NCBI RefSeq assembly: GCF_001613165.1
Contig: NZ_BDBV01000007.1
Location: 1 to 64,000, forward strand
Direction of reading: 5' to 3'
From: Nocardia mexicana NBRC 108244
GTDB lineage: Bacteria > Actinomycetota > Actinomycetes > Mycobacteriales > Mycobacteriaceae
Length of the DNA: 64,000 nucleotides
In this document: one piece after another, positions 57,373-64,000 of the stretch
How positions within the stretch are numbered: position 1 is the first letter of the stretch
How the letters are laid out: every line of letters begins with the position of its first letter
Translations under genes and position numbers: made by a program
The notes under the pieces: generated by a model
Told to the model about the DNA's origin: nothing
The model's input: only the letters and a program-made list of their open reading frames with translations
Databases searched by the model: none

Positions 57373-58089
57373 ATGACAACAACACTGATCACAGGCGCGA
57401 ACAAGGGACTGGGCTTCGAGACCGCCCGCCGGCTCGTCGCGGCGGGGCACACCGTGTACGTGGGCAGTCGTGACGCGGACAACGGCCGCCGGGCCGCCGA
57501 GCAGCTCGGTGCCCGGACGGTGGTCATCGATGTCACCGACGATGCGTCGGTCGAGGCGGCGGTGCGGACCATCGAGGCCGGCGGCGGGCTGGACGTCCTG
57601 ATCAACAACGCCGGAATCTCCGGCGCCGAGGCACGCGCCGACGACCGGGACTCGTTCGGCGCCGCCGCGCTGACCGTCGAGATGATGCGGCCGCTGTTCG
57701 AGACCAACGTCTTCGGCCTGGTGCGAGTCACCCGCGCCTTCCTGCCGCTACTGCAGCGATCCACCGCACCGGTCGTGGTCAACGTCAGCAGCGGAACGGC
57801 CTCCCTGACCCGCGCCACCACCCCGGGCGCCCCCGCCTACGACTACCCCGGCGTCGCCTATCCGGCATCGAAGGTCGCGGTCAACCTGATCACCGTGAAG
57901 TACGCCAAGGCATTCCCGTCCCTCCGGATCAACGCCGTGGAACCCGGCTACACCGCCACGGACCTCAACGGTTTCGCGGGCACCCAAACGGTGGAGCAGG
58001 GCGCCGAGATCATCGTCCGCATGGCCCGGATCACCCCCGACGGCCCCACCGGCGGTTACTTCGACACCACCGGTCCCCTCCCCTGGTAA
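57373..58089 (+). CDS. Short-chain dehydrogenase/reductase
   Basis: This 238-residue classical SDR has the NAD(P) motif TLITGANKGLGFETARRLVA, then DVTDDAS and NAGISGAEAR in the NNAG position. The catalytic set is Ser in VVVNVSSGTASL, Tyr and Lys in GVAYPASKVAVNLITVKYAK, and INAVEPGYTATDLNG follows. Such enzymes often reduce carbonyls with NADPH; the substrate is unknown. It is divergent from the XRE regulator and probably controlled by it. Confidence 0.93.
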   Translation: MTTTLITGANKGLGFETARRLVAAGHTVYVGSRDADNGRRAAEQLGARTVVIDVTDDASVEAAVRTIEAGGGLDVLINNAGISGAEARADDRDSFGAAALTVEMMRPLFETNVFGLVRVTRAFLPLLQRSTAPVVVNVSSGTASLTRATTPGAPAYDYPGVAYPASKVAVNLITVKYAKAFPSLRINAVEPGYTATDLNGFAGTQTVEQGAEIIVRMARITPDGPTGGYFDTTGPLPW

Positions 58090-58157
58090 GCAGCGGCAAG
58101 ACGAGCAGTGTGCAGTGCGGTTTTCACGCCGAACAGGACATGTGAGAGAAGTCCACT

Positions 58158-59462
58158 GTGCATTCATGGAACGAGCTGTGGCGCAATGTGATCGCGAGGA
58201 CGGTTCCGACAGTCAGGGACCTGTCGGCCGTTTTCAAGAGCGAGTACGACGACACCGCCTTCACGCTGCGCGGAACCGCCGAATCGTTGTCGCACGTGGA
58301 TCAGGCCGGCAGGCGGTTGATCGACAGCTGTGACGGACCGGAAGTCGGCTCGGGGGCAACCGGATCGCGATTGCGGGTGATAGCCGCCCGGCCCCATCAT
58401 GAACTGAACACGCTGCTGTCCAAGTACGCCTACTCCGACGACGACGGCTGGACCGGCGGTGACAGTACCTATGTGCGGCGGCTACCCGACGGCCGCCACG
58501 TGATGATGTTCTCCGACACGTTCCTGGGGCGGGTGGCGGCCGACGGCACACGGGTGCGCGAAACCCCCTTCGTGAGCAACAGTTTCGTCGTGATCGAGCG
58601 CAGCGGAGAGATGCGGACGGTGCTCGGCAGAACACCCGGCGGCCAACTGCGGGCGGTATTGCCACCGGAGGGCGACCAGTTCCATTGGCTCGGCGGGTCC
58701 CATGTCACCCGCAGAAACACCCTCGACGTGATGTTCCTGCGTTTCACCGGCGATTCACGGGTCACTGACACCGGCGGCGACTTCGATGCCGAACGCCTCC
58801 GGACTGCCCTGATACCGGGAGGACAGGGCGAACTGGAGCACCGGGCGAATCTGCTCGCTCGTTTCGACGCACGGGATCTGAGGCTGCTCGATGTGACTCC
58901 GATGCCCTCGGATACCGGGGTGCACTGGGCGTCGTGGGTGGAGCACGACCCCCGCACCGATCATTCCTATGTCTACGGCGTGACGGACGCGGGGGCCGAC
59001 AAATACATGCACATCGCGCGTGTCCCGGGTGACGACCTCCGGCAACAGTGGGAGTTCTTCGACGGGCAGGGCGGGTGGTCCCCGCGGGAGGCCGACTCGG
59101 CACCGCTGATGTCCGGCGTTGCCAACGAGTACAGCGTGGCCCGGTTGGATGACAAGCGCTTCCTACTCGTCACCCAGGACACCACCAGCCCCTACAGCCC
59201 GGACATCGTGGGTTACCTGTCGGATTCTCCTACCGGGCCGTTCACCTCGCCGACCCTGTTGTACCGGACGACCGAGTCCGGCCCCCTCGGCTTCTTCGGA
59301 GACGGCGACGTTGTCGTCTACAACGCTCACGAGCAGCCCGATCTGCGCAGGGGCAATGAATTGACCATCACCTACAACCTCAACAGCAGTGTCCAGGGTG
59401 TGCTCGATGACAGCGCGAAGTATCGCCCGAACGCAGTCAACGTCAAATTCGAACTCGATTAG
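58158..59462 (+). CDS. Beta-propeller protein, DUF4185/GH43-like
   Basis: This 434-residue protein shows blade-like repeats with DDGWTGGDSTYVRRLPDGRH, VMMFSDTFLGRV, FHWLGGSHVTRRNTLDVMFL and PDIVGYLSDSPTGPFTSPTL. This pattern resembles five-bladed propellers of the DUF4185/DUF5005 type, related to glycoside hydrolase family 43/62 folds. There is no clear signal peptide; the N-terminus (SWNELWRNVIARTVPTVRDL) is amphipathic. A carbohydrate-related activity is possible but unproven. It follows the SDR gene by 68 bases on the same strand. The GTG start has a weak ribosome-binding site. Confidence 0.7.
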   Translation: MHSWNELWRNVIARTVPTVRDLSAVFKSEYDDTAFTLRGTAESLSHVDQAGRRLIDSCDGPEVGSGATGSRLRVIAARPHHELNTLLSKYAYSDDDGWTGGDSTYVRRLPDGRHVMMFSDTFLGRVAADGTRVRETPFVSNSFVVIERSGEMRTVLGRTPGGQLRAVLPPEGDQFHWLGGSHVTRRNTLDVMFLRFTGDSRVTDTGGDFDAERLRTALIPGGQGELEHRANLLARFDARDLRLLDVTPMPSDTGVHWASWVEHDPRTDHSYVYGVTDAGADKYMHIARVPGDDLRQQWEFFDGQGGWSPREADSAPLMSGVANEYSVARLDDKRFLLVTQDTTSPYSPDIVGYLSDSPTGPFTSPTLLYRTTESGPLGFFGDGDVVVYNAHEQPDLRRGNELTITYNLNSSVQGVLDDSAKYRPNAVNVKFELD

Positions 59463-59480
59463 GGCAGCCCTGGGACATCT

Positions 59481-60005
59481 CTATGGAACGACGACCTCGA
59501 GCGAAGCCGGGATATTGGCCTTGTCCGTTCGCAGGGTGAGCTGGACCCGGCCGGGGCCGGTTTCGGCGAGGACGATGGCCGGGGACAGGCGCTGGCCCGC
59601 GGGGACGAAGCGGCTCACGCTGCCCGACTGCCCGGTGTCGAGGTTGCGCCAGTCGACGATCGCGGTCACGTCGCAGGCCAGCAGTTGCGGGCCCCACTCA
59701 CCCACCGGCGAGAAGCCCTGGGTGATGCACAAGACGACCGAATGCGAGGCCCCGGGCGCCTCGGAGTACTGGTAGAGCGGGCCGTCGAAGGCGGTGCCCC
59801 CGGCCGACATCATGCCCGCGCACACGCCGTTCCCGAGCGTGAAGACCGGGCTGAGGTTGAAGTCGGTCTTCACGCACGTCCGCGGTCCGACGTTGGACCA
59901 GCCGAGCTGGCACGGCTCGCCGTCGTCGGCGGAGGCGGGTGCGGCCACTGCCAGACCCGCGCCGATGAATGCGGCGGTGGCCGCGCCCAGGAACGTGCGT
60001 TTCAT
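59481..60005 (-). CDS. Secreted protein of unknown function
   Basis: This 174-residue protein has a cleavable signal peptide (MKRTFLGAATAAFIGAGLAV, then AAPASADD with an Ala-Ser-Ala site). The mature part has five cysteines (EPCQLGW, RTCVKTD, GVCAGMM, VLCITQG, LACDVTA), so at least two disulfides are likely. No domain is recognised; the mature domain looks all-beta. The ATG follows a GGGAGTACGA ribosome-binding site. It converges on the propeller gene with only 18 bases between stops. Confidence 0.83.
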   Translation of the reverse strand: MKRTFLGAATAAFIGAGLAVAAPASADDGEPCQLGWSNVGPRTCVKTDFNLSPVFTLGNGVCAGMMSAGGTAFDGPLYQYSEAPGASHSVVLCITQGFSPVGEWGPQLLACDVTAIVDWRNLDTGQSGSVSRFVPAGQRLSPAIVLAETGPGRVQLTLRTDKANIPASLEVVVP

Positions 60006-60173
60006 TCGTCGTACTCCCTTGTCCAGGCCAGTAGTTCACGAAAAGCATTGCCATGCTAGCGATACCGAGACCAGTGCTGCCGAGGTGTCTCGCTACTTAT
60101 TGGCAAATCGCACGATTCCGTTACAACAAAGCCCGGGCAGGGTCTGCCCTCCCACCGCCGACGCCGCCGAATT

Positions 60174-61157
60174 TCAGGAAGCGGTCACCGCGGGCTCGAC
60201 GATCGCGTCCGGCACGATGGCACGGGTCGGACCCGTTCCGACCGCCGTGGCGTGCGCGTCGATATCCACCACCTCCGCGCCCCGGATCGCCCGCTCGCAG
60301 CGGCGTGCCAAGTCGTGACGGTCGGGACCGGGACCTTCGATGGGCAGCAGAACCACCTCGGCGACAACGCCTTTCGAGCGCAGCACGCGACGGGCGGAGT
60401 CGGCGAAGGTGTCCAGCCCGACGAAGCCCGGCACCGTCGACAACTCGCCGTCGCGGTCGAGGTAGCGCACCCGGATCGGCTGCACCGGCGTCGCGGTATC
60501 GACGGCGGCCTGGAACAGGGCCGGGCGCAACCGGCCGTGCGCACGGCCGCACCAGGTCGTGCCCTCGGGGAACAGGCCGACCCGCTCCCCCGCGGCCAGC
60601 CGCGCCGACATCGTGGCGACCACCTCGGGCAGTTGCCGGAGCCGTTCGCGGTCGATCGGGATCACCCGCATCAACCGGGCGAGGGCACCCAGCACCGGCC
60701 AATCGATCAAGTCACCGCGGGCGACGAATCCCATGGGTTGCACGGCCGCCAGTGCGAGTACGTCGGTCCAGCCCACATGCCCCGCCACCACGAGCAGCCC
60801 CTCACCGGCTGCCCGCGGTGGCGCACCGTCCGCGCCGTCGGTGTCCGGTCGCGCAGGCTCTCGCTCGTCGATGATCCGCAAACGGATTCCGCAGCAATGC
60901 AATGCGGCGCGGGCGTAGCGCCGGTGCAGGCGGGTGCGCCGGCCGCGCGGGGTGGCCAGGTTGACCGCCGGGAAGCTGGCGAGCAGCGCGACCACGCCCA
61001 GCACCCGCGCCGTCGCGCGCACGGTCCCGGCCGTGGCGGACACATCGACGCAGCGGGGCCCGCACGGGCTCGACGGCATCCAGTCGTGTACCGGCGCGGC
61101 CGGTGGGCACGACAGTGCGGAGGAACCGGGTGCTACCAAGGCGGGCATCGCAATCAC
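60174..61157 (-). CDS. PlsC-type lyso-lipid acyltransferase (OlsA-like, Rv3026c-like)
   Basis: This 327-residue membrane-associated acyltransferase has a hydrophobic N-terminal segment (ARVLGVVALLASFPAVNLAT). The HX4D motif is in VVAGHVGWTDVLALAA, and motif III is in ERVGLFPEGTTWCG, with IPIDRERLRQL between them. Its GTG start overlaps the stop of the upstream OlsB-like gene by four bases. That coupling suggests it adds the second, ester-linked acyl chain to an N-acylated amino acid, as OlsA does for ornithine lipid. The alternative is general lysophosphatidic acid acylation. The C-terminus of about 60 residues is family-specific. Confidence 0.88.
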   Translation of the reverse strand: MIAMPALVAPGSSALSCPPAAPVHDWMPSSPCGPRCVDVSATAGTVRATARVLGVVALLASFPAVNLATPRGRRTRLHRRYARAALHCCGIRLRIIDEREPARPDTDGADGAPPRAAGEGLLVVAGHVGWTDVLALAAVQPMGFVARGDLIDWPVLGALARLMRVIPIDRERLRQLPEVVATMSARLAAGERVGLFPEGTTWCGRAHGRLRPALFQAAVDTATPVQPIRVRYLDRDGELSTVPGFVGLDTFADSARRVLRSKGVVAEVVLLPIEGPGPDRHDLARRCERAIRGAEVVDIDAHATAVGTGPTRAIVPDAIVEPAVTAS

Positions 61158-61978
61158 CGTCCGTCGAAGGTATTCGCGGCGCTCTGTAACCGATCCAGGT
61201 AGCGCCGGTTGATGGTCTCCATGCCGAGCAGCGCGACGAAATCCGCGACGCCGAAGTCCGGGTCGTGCGCGGGCTCGCCGCAGATCTCCGCGCCCAGGCG
61301 CAGGTATCCGCGCAGCAGCGGCGGAAGTTTCGGCCGCGCGGGCGGTTCCAGCTCGTCGAGGGTGCGGCCGTCGACGACCACCGGATTGCGCGGCAGCACC
61401 CGCCGCGCCGGATCGCCGCCGTGCTTGGCCAGCAACAGGTCTCGCACGCCGCGCACGTTCGCGCCGACCGGGTCGGCCGGGCCGTCCTGCATCGGCACCG
61501 ACACGCAGCCCATCACCCAGTCGTAGCCGGTGAGCTGGATGTAGTGCAGGATGCCCGCCCACATCAGCGTCAGGGTGGAGCCGTTGCGGTGGTCGGGCAC
61601 GACGCAGGCGCGGCCCATCTCCACGATCCGCTGGCCCTCGGGATCCATTGCGGTCAAATCGAATTCGGTGGCGGTGTAGTACCCGCCCGCGGCGGCCACC
61701 TTGTCCGGCGGCAGCATCCGGTAGCAGCCGACGAACTGATCGGTCAGCTCGTCGCGCACCAGTAGGTGGTCGCAGTGCTCGTCGAAACGGTCGGCGTCGA
61801 GACCGTCGGCGCTGTCGGGAACGGTGAACCCGGGCTCGGACGCGAACACCTGGTAGCGCAGCCGCTGCGCCGCGCGACGGTGCTCCGGGTCGGAGGATAC
61901 GACCAGCGAATACTGCGGCCGCTCCACCCCTGTGTCCGTCGTGCGGGCCGGCGCTGTCAACACGGACATTGTTGTCAT
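61154..61978 (-). CDS. OlsB-like GNAT N-acyltransferase (Rv3027c-like)
   Basis: This 274-residue protein has the Acetyltransf_5/OlsB pattern: RRAAQRLRYQVFASEPGFTV, FDEHCDHLLVRDELTDQFVG, CYRMLPPDK, RIVEMGRACVVPDHRNGSTL. OlsB proteins transfer a 3-hydroxyacyl group from ACP to the alpha-amine of ornithine. The substrate here is inferred from family and from coupling to a PlsC-type gene. M. tuberculosis has the same pair (Rv3027c-Rv3026c). The ATG at 61978 precedes TTMSVL, with another ATG three codons on. About 150 bases separate it from a MarR gene on the same strand. Confidence 0.86.
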   Translation of the reverse strand: MTTMSVLTAPARTTDTGVERPQYSLVVSSDPEHRRAAQRLRYQVFASEPGFTVPDSADGLDADRFDEHCDHLLVRDELTDQFVGCYRMLPPDKVAAAGGYYTATEFDLTAMDPEGQRIVEMGRACVVPDHRNGSTLTLMWAGILHYIQLTGYDWVMGCVSVPMQDGPADPVGANVRGVRDLLLAKHGGDPARRVLPRNPVVVDGRTLDELEPPARPKLPPLLRGYLRLGAEICGEPAHDPDFGVADFVALLGMETINRRYLDRLQSAANTFDGR

Positions 61979-62130
61979 GTCCCGATGAAGCCAGCCGGAA
62001 TCGGCCTCGGGGCTACCGCCGAGTGTCCTGCCGATGCCAGTCCGGTGAACGAGACGACGATCACACCCGGCGTTCACCGGCTCGATACGCCGGGTTCGCC
62101 CAGTTTGCGTGCCGCACACCTGACCAGCGG

Positions 62131-62613
62131 TCAGGGCAGCACAGTACCCCGGAACCCGGGCGCCGAGATGCGGCGGGTGTGCCCGACCAGGATGTCGGTG
62201 GTGCGGCGCACCCAGTCGATGATGGCCGCCAGCTCGGCGGGGCCGTATCGCGCGGCCAGCTCGGTCATGTCCTGGCCGAAGGGCACGAACACGGCCGCGA
62301 GCAACGCGTCGACCTCCGCATTGGGAACGAGCTCGACCAGCACCTTGCGGCGGTCGTGCGGGTCGCGGGTGCGGCGCGCGTATCCGGCCTTCTCCAGCCG
62401 GTCGACCAGGCCGGTGACGGCGCCCGTGGTGAGGCCCGTGTGCTCGGCGATCGTCCCGGCCGGAACCGGTCCCAGCAGGCGCAGCGTGTCCATGCACTTG
62501 CGATCGGAAGCGCTGAGCCCCAACAGTTTTCCCGTCGCCGCGTGGAAGTTCACCATGGCGGTCGCGAACTCGCGGCCGAACACGGTGGTGTCCGCCGGTG
62601 CTTCTTGCGTCAT
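62131..62613 (-). CDS. MarR-family transcriptional regulator
   Basis: This 160-residue winged-helix regulator has SASDRKCMDTLRLLGPVPAG, TIAEHTGLTTGAVTGLVDRL and EKAGYARRTRDPHDRRKVLV, with the typical DPHDRRK wing. It faces a membrane protein gene across a 102-base intergenic region. That region carries a perfect 19-base palindrome, so it probably represses both itself and that gene. Confidence 0.95.
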   Translation of the reverse strand: MTQEAPADTTVFGREFATAMVNFHAATGKLLGLSASDRKCMDTLRLLGPVPAGTIAEHTGLTTGAVTGLVDRLEKAGYARRTRDPHDRRKVLVELVPNAEVDALLAAVFVPFGQDMTELAARYGPAELAAIIDWVRRTTDILVGHTRRISAPGFRGTVLP

Positions 62614-62639
62614 GTCTCCACCTTACCTTAGTCTCTAAC

Positions 62640-62658
62640 TATCTTAGTACCTAAGATA
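62640..62658. promoter_or_regulatory. Perfect palindrome, putative MarR operator
   Basis: TATCTTAG-TAC-CTAAGATA is a perfect 19-base dyad in an AT-rich patch between the divergent MarR and membrane protein genes. A CTTAGTCTCTAAC half-like site precedes it at 62626-62639. MarR proteins bind palindromes of this size and composition. Confidence 0.8.
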
Positions 62659-62715
62659 TTCTCGGCTGAGGCAAGGCTGAGCGCAGCATCCGCCGGACAG
62701 GAACAGGAGAATCCG

Positions 62716-63588
62716 ATGCCGGATATCGACAAGCGCACCAAGGCGTTCTGGATCGCCACCGCCGTCGCCAACCTGGCGGTGGACATCCTGCTTCCGACGC
62801 TGGTCTTCGCACTCCTCGCGCCCACCGGGCTGCCCGCCACGCTGCGCCTGGCACTCGGTGGCACCCTGATCGCGGCCAAGGCGATGGGCGGGCGCATCGA
62901 GACCGGGCAGTTCCGCTGGCGGTTCGCGGCGGTCGCGGCGGTCGTGCCCACCGCCGCGATCATCGGCTGTCACCTGGCAGGCCGCACGGACACCGCCAGC
63001 ATGGTCGCGGGTCCGGTCGCCGCCGCGGCGATCGTGGTCGCGGATCTGGCACGGAACCGATTCGGCAGCGGCACAGGGCAATCCATCGACGGGTTCGCCG
63101 TGCTGGTGCTCGCGGAGGTGGTGGCGGGCATCGTGCTGACCTCGATCAGCGGCGATCCCCGGTTCGTGCTCGCCCGCAGTTCGTTCTATCTCGCGCTGGC
63201 CGGGGCCTTCATCCTCGCGACCACCTGGACCCGGCGTCCGCTCATCCGAGAAGCCCTCAAACCTGTTACCGCGAACGGGGATCCACGGCGGGGCGCGGCC
63301 TTCGACCGGCTGTGGGACGAATCGAAGCGGTTCCGGAGGATCTACCGCTGGGTCAACGCCTCGCTCGGCGCGGCCCTGCTCGCCGACGCCGCGGTGCGCA
63401 CGGCCGTGATCTACGGCTACCCCGCCGACGAGGTCGGGCGCGCCTCGCTCATGTCGCAGCTGCCGTTCGTGATCCTGATCGGCGGATGGTTCCTGATCAA
63501 CCGCGGACTGGTGATTCCGCGGGCCGTCCGCCTGCTGGACGCGGAGATGTCCGGGCCCGCCGGGGTTCCGGCGGGCTCGGCACGGTAG
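62716..63588 (+). CDS. VC0807-family integral membrane protein
   Basis: This 290-residue protein has six or seven membrane helices (FWIATAVANLAVDILLPTLV, FAAVAAVVPTAAIIGCHLAG, DGFAVLVLAEVVAGIVLTSI, SFYLALAGAFILATTW, LPFVILIGGWFLI). It matches the pattern of the poorly characterised VC0807 family (FDRLWDESKRFRRIYRWVN). Function is unknown. The GC-rich start follows GGAACAGGAG. It is divergent from a MarR gene, so it may belong to a drug- or stress-inducible module. Confidence 0.8.
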   Translation: MPDIDKRTKAFWIATAVANLAVDILLPTLVFALLAPTGLPATLRLALGGTLIAAKAMGGRIETGQFRWRFAAVAAVVPTAAIIGCHLAGRTDTASMVAGPVAAAAIVVADLARNRFGSGTGQSIDGFAVLVLAEVVAGIVLTSISGDPRFVLARSSFYLALAGAFILATTWTRRPLIREALKPVTANGDPRRGAAFDRLWDESKRFRRIYRWVNASLGAALLADAAVRTAVIYGYPADEVGRASLMSQLPFVILIGGWFLINRGLVIPRAVRLLDAEMSGPAGVPAGSAR

Positions 63589-63612
63589 TACAGCATCGAA
63601 AGCGACTGCGGC

Positions 63613-64000
63613 TCAGGCATTCTCGCGGGCGAAGCTACGGGCACCGATCACCATCAGGACCAGCGCCACGGCCAGGGTGAGGCCGGTCCCCCAGTAGACC
63701 TCCGAATCCCCGAAGTCGCCGCGGAACAGCGCACGAGCCGCTTCCACGGTGTGCGAGAACGGATTCACCGTCCCGATGGTCTGCAACCAGGTCGGGCCGA
63801 CGCTCAGCGGCAGCAGGATGCCCGACAGCAGCATCAGCGGCACGGAGAGGCTGTTCAGCATCGAAGCGAGCGTCTCCTCCGAGCGCGCCCACAGCCCCAG
63901 GGCATAGGAGGCCGCCGCCAGACCGGCCCCCATCACCGCGATCAACAGCACCGACAGCACCAGGCCCAGCGGATCCGGCCGCAGACCGAACGCCAGCGCG
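63613..64000 (-). CDS. ABC-2 type transporter permease, C-terminal part (runs off the window)
   Basis: The visible 128 residues contain three or four helices (LLIAVMGAGLAAASYALGLW, LSVPLMLLSGILLPLSV, LTLAVALVLMVIGARSFAR). They include the typical ABC-2 membrane motif LSGILLPLSVGPTWLQTIGT, then VNPFSHTVEAARALFRGD. This fits the DrrB/NodJ-like export permeases for antibiotics or lipids. The N-terminal half and the expected ATPase gene lie beyond the right edge. Confidence 0.9.
   Translation of the reverse strand, partial: ALAFGLRPDPLGLVLSVLLIAVMGAGLAAASYALGLWARSEETLASMLNSLSVPLMLLSGILLPLSVGPTWLQTIGTVNPFSHTVEAARALFRGDFGDSEVYWGTGLTLAVALVLMVIGARSFARENA

Overview
This window is chromosomal DNA from a very GC-rich actinomycete of the Mycobacteriales, most probably Nocardia or a close relative. 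The evidence is the gene content and order. Acetolactate synthase genes, a Cfp6-like PH-domain protein, a DoxX protein, an LppZ-like lipoprotein, gatB, pfkA, gatA, gatC, an ACT protein, ligA, a MetE-like protein, mnmA, a cysteine desulfurase and an acyltransferase pair follow the order I remember for Mycobacterium tuberculosis Rv3002c to Rv3027c. Accessory blocks are inserted between these core genes. No rRNA, tRNA, CRISPR array, transposase or prophage gene was seen.

Layout. 1-3.6 kb: ilvBN with a transcription-attenuation leader, then a Cfp6-like gene. 3.6-9.7 kb: an accessory block with a SARP/AfsR-type regulator, a ferredoxin/cytochrome P450 pair and an acetyltransferase; phased 11-bp direct repeats precede the P450. 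10-15.7 kb: ilvD, a DoxX protein, the LppZ-like lipoprotein and gatB, separated by strong bidirectional terminators. 15.9-21.7 kb: a MacB/LolD-like ABC transporter operon divergent from a histidine kinase/response regulator pair, with a perfect dyad between them. 21.8-26.6 kb: a membrane Ser/Thr kinase with a repetitive acidic tyrosine-rich linker, followed by two serine-beta-lactamase-fold lipoproteins; the second carries what looks like a relic of the kinase N-terminus. 26.7-36.8 kb: pfkA, a TetR/NAD(P)-binding pair, a second Ser/Thr kinase, a second two-component system, and a phospholipase-A2-like protein next to an Abhydrolase_9 membrane hydrolase.

36.8-38.2 kb is a repeat-rich zone with palindromic doublets, a 27-bp minisatellite and a 31-bp tandem array around a MarR regulator. 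38.2-44 kb: gatCA, an ACT protein and ligA. 44-52.6 kb: a purine-type permease, a MocR regulator and cupin, an ArsR-SRPBCC fusion, a GH92 glycosidase and an orphan AAA ATPase. 52.7-56.3 kb: a MetE-like protein, mnmA and a cysteine desulfurase, the last two linked to tRNA thiolation. 56.4-60 kb: an XRE/SDR divergent pair, a beta-propeller protein and a secreted protein. 60.2-64 kb: a coupled OlsB/OlsA-like acyltransferase pair, a MarR regulator with a perfect operator, a membrane protein and the end of an ABC-2 permease.

Two families of intergenic palindromic repeats recur across the window. One forms REPIN-like doublets and appears to have seeded a tandem array. The regulatory DNA is unusually readable: an ilv leader peptide, SARP-like phased repeats, and dyads at most divergent regulator promoters.
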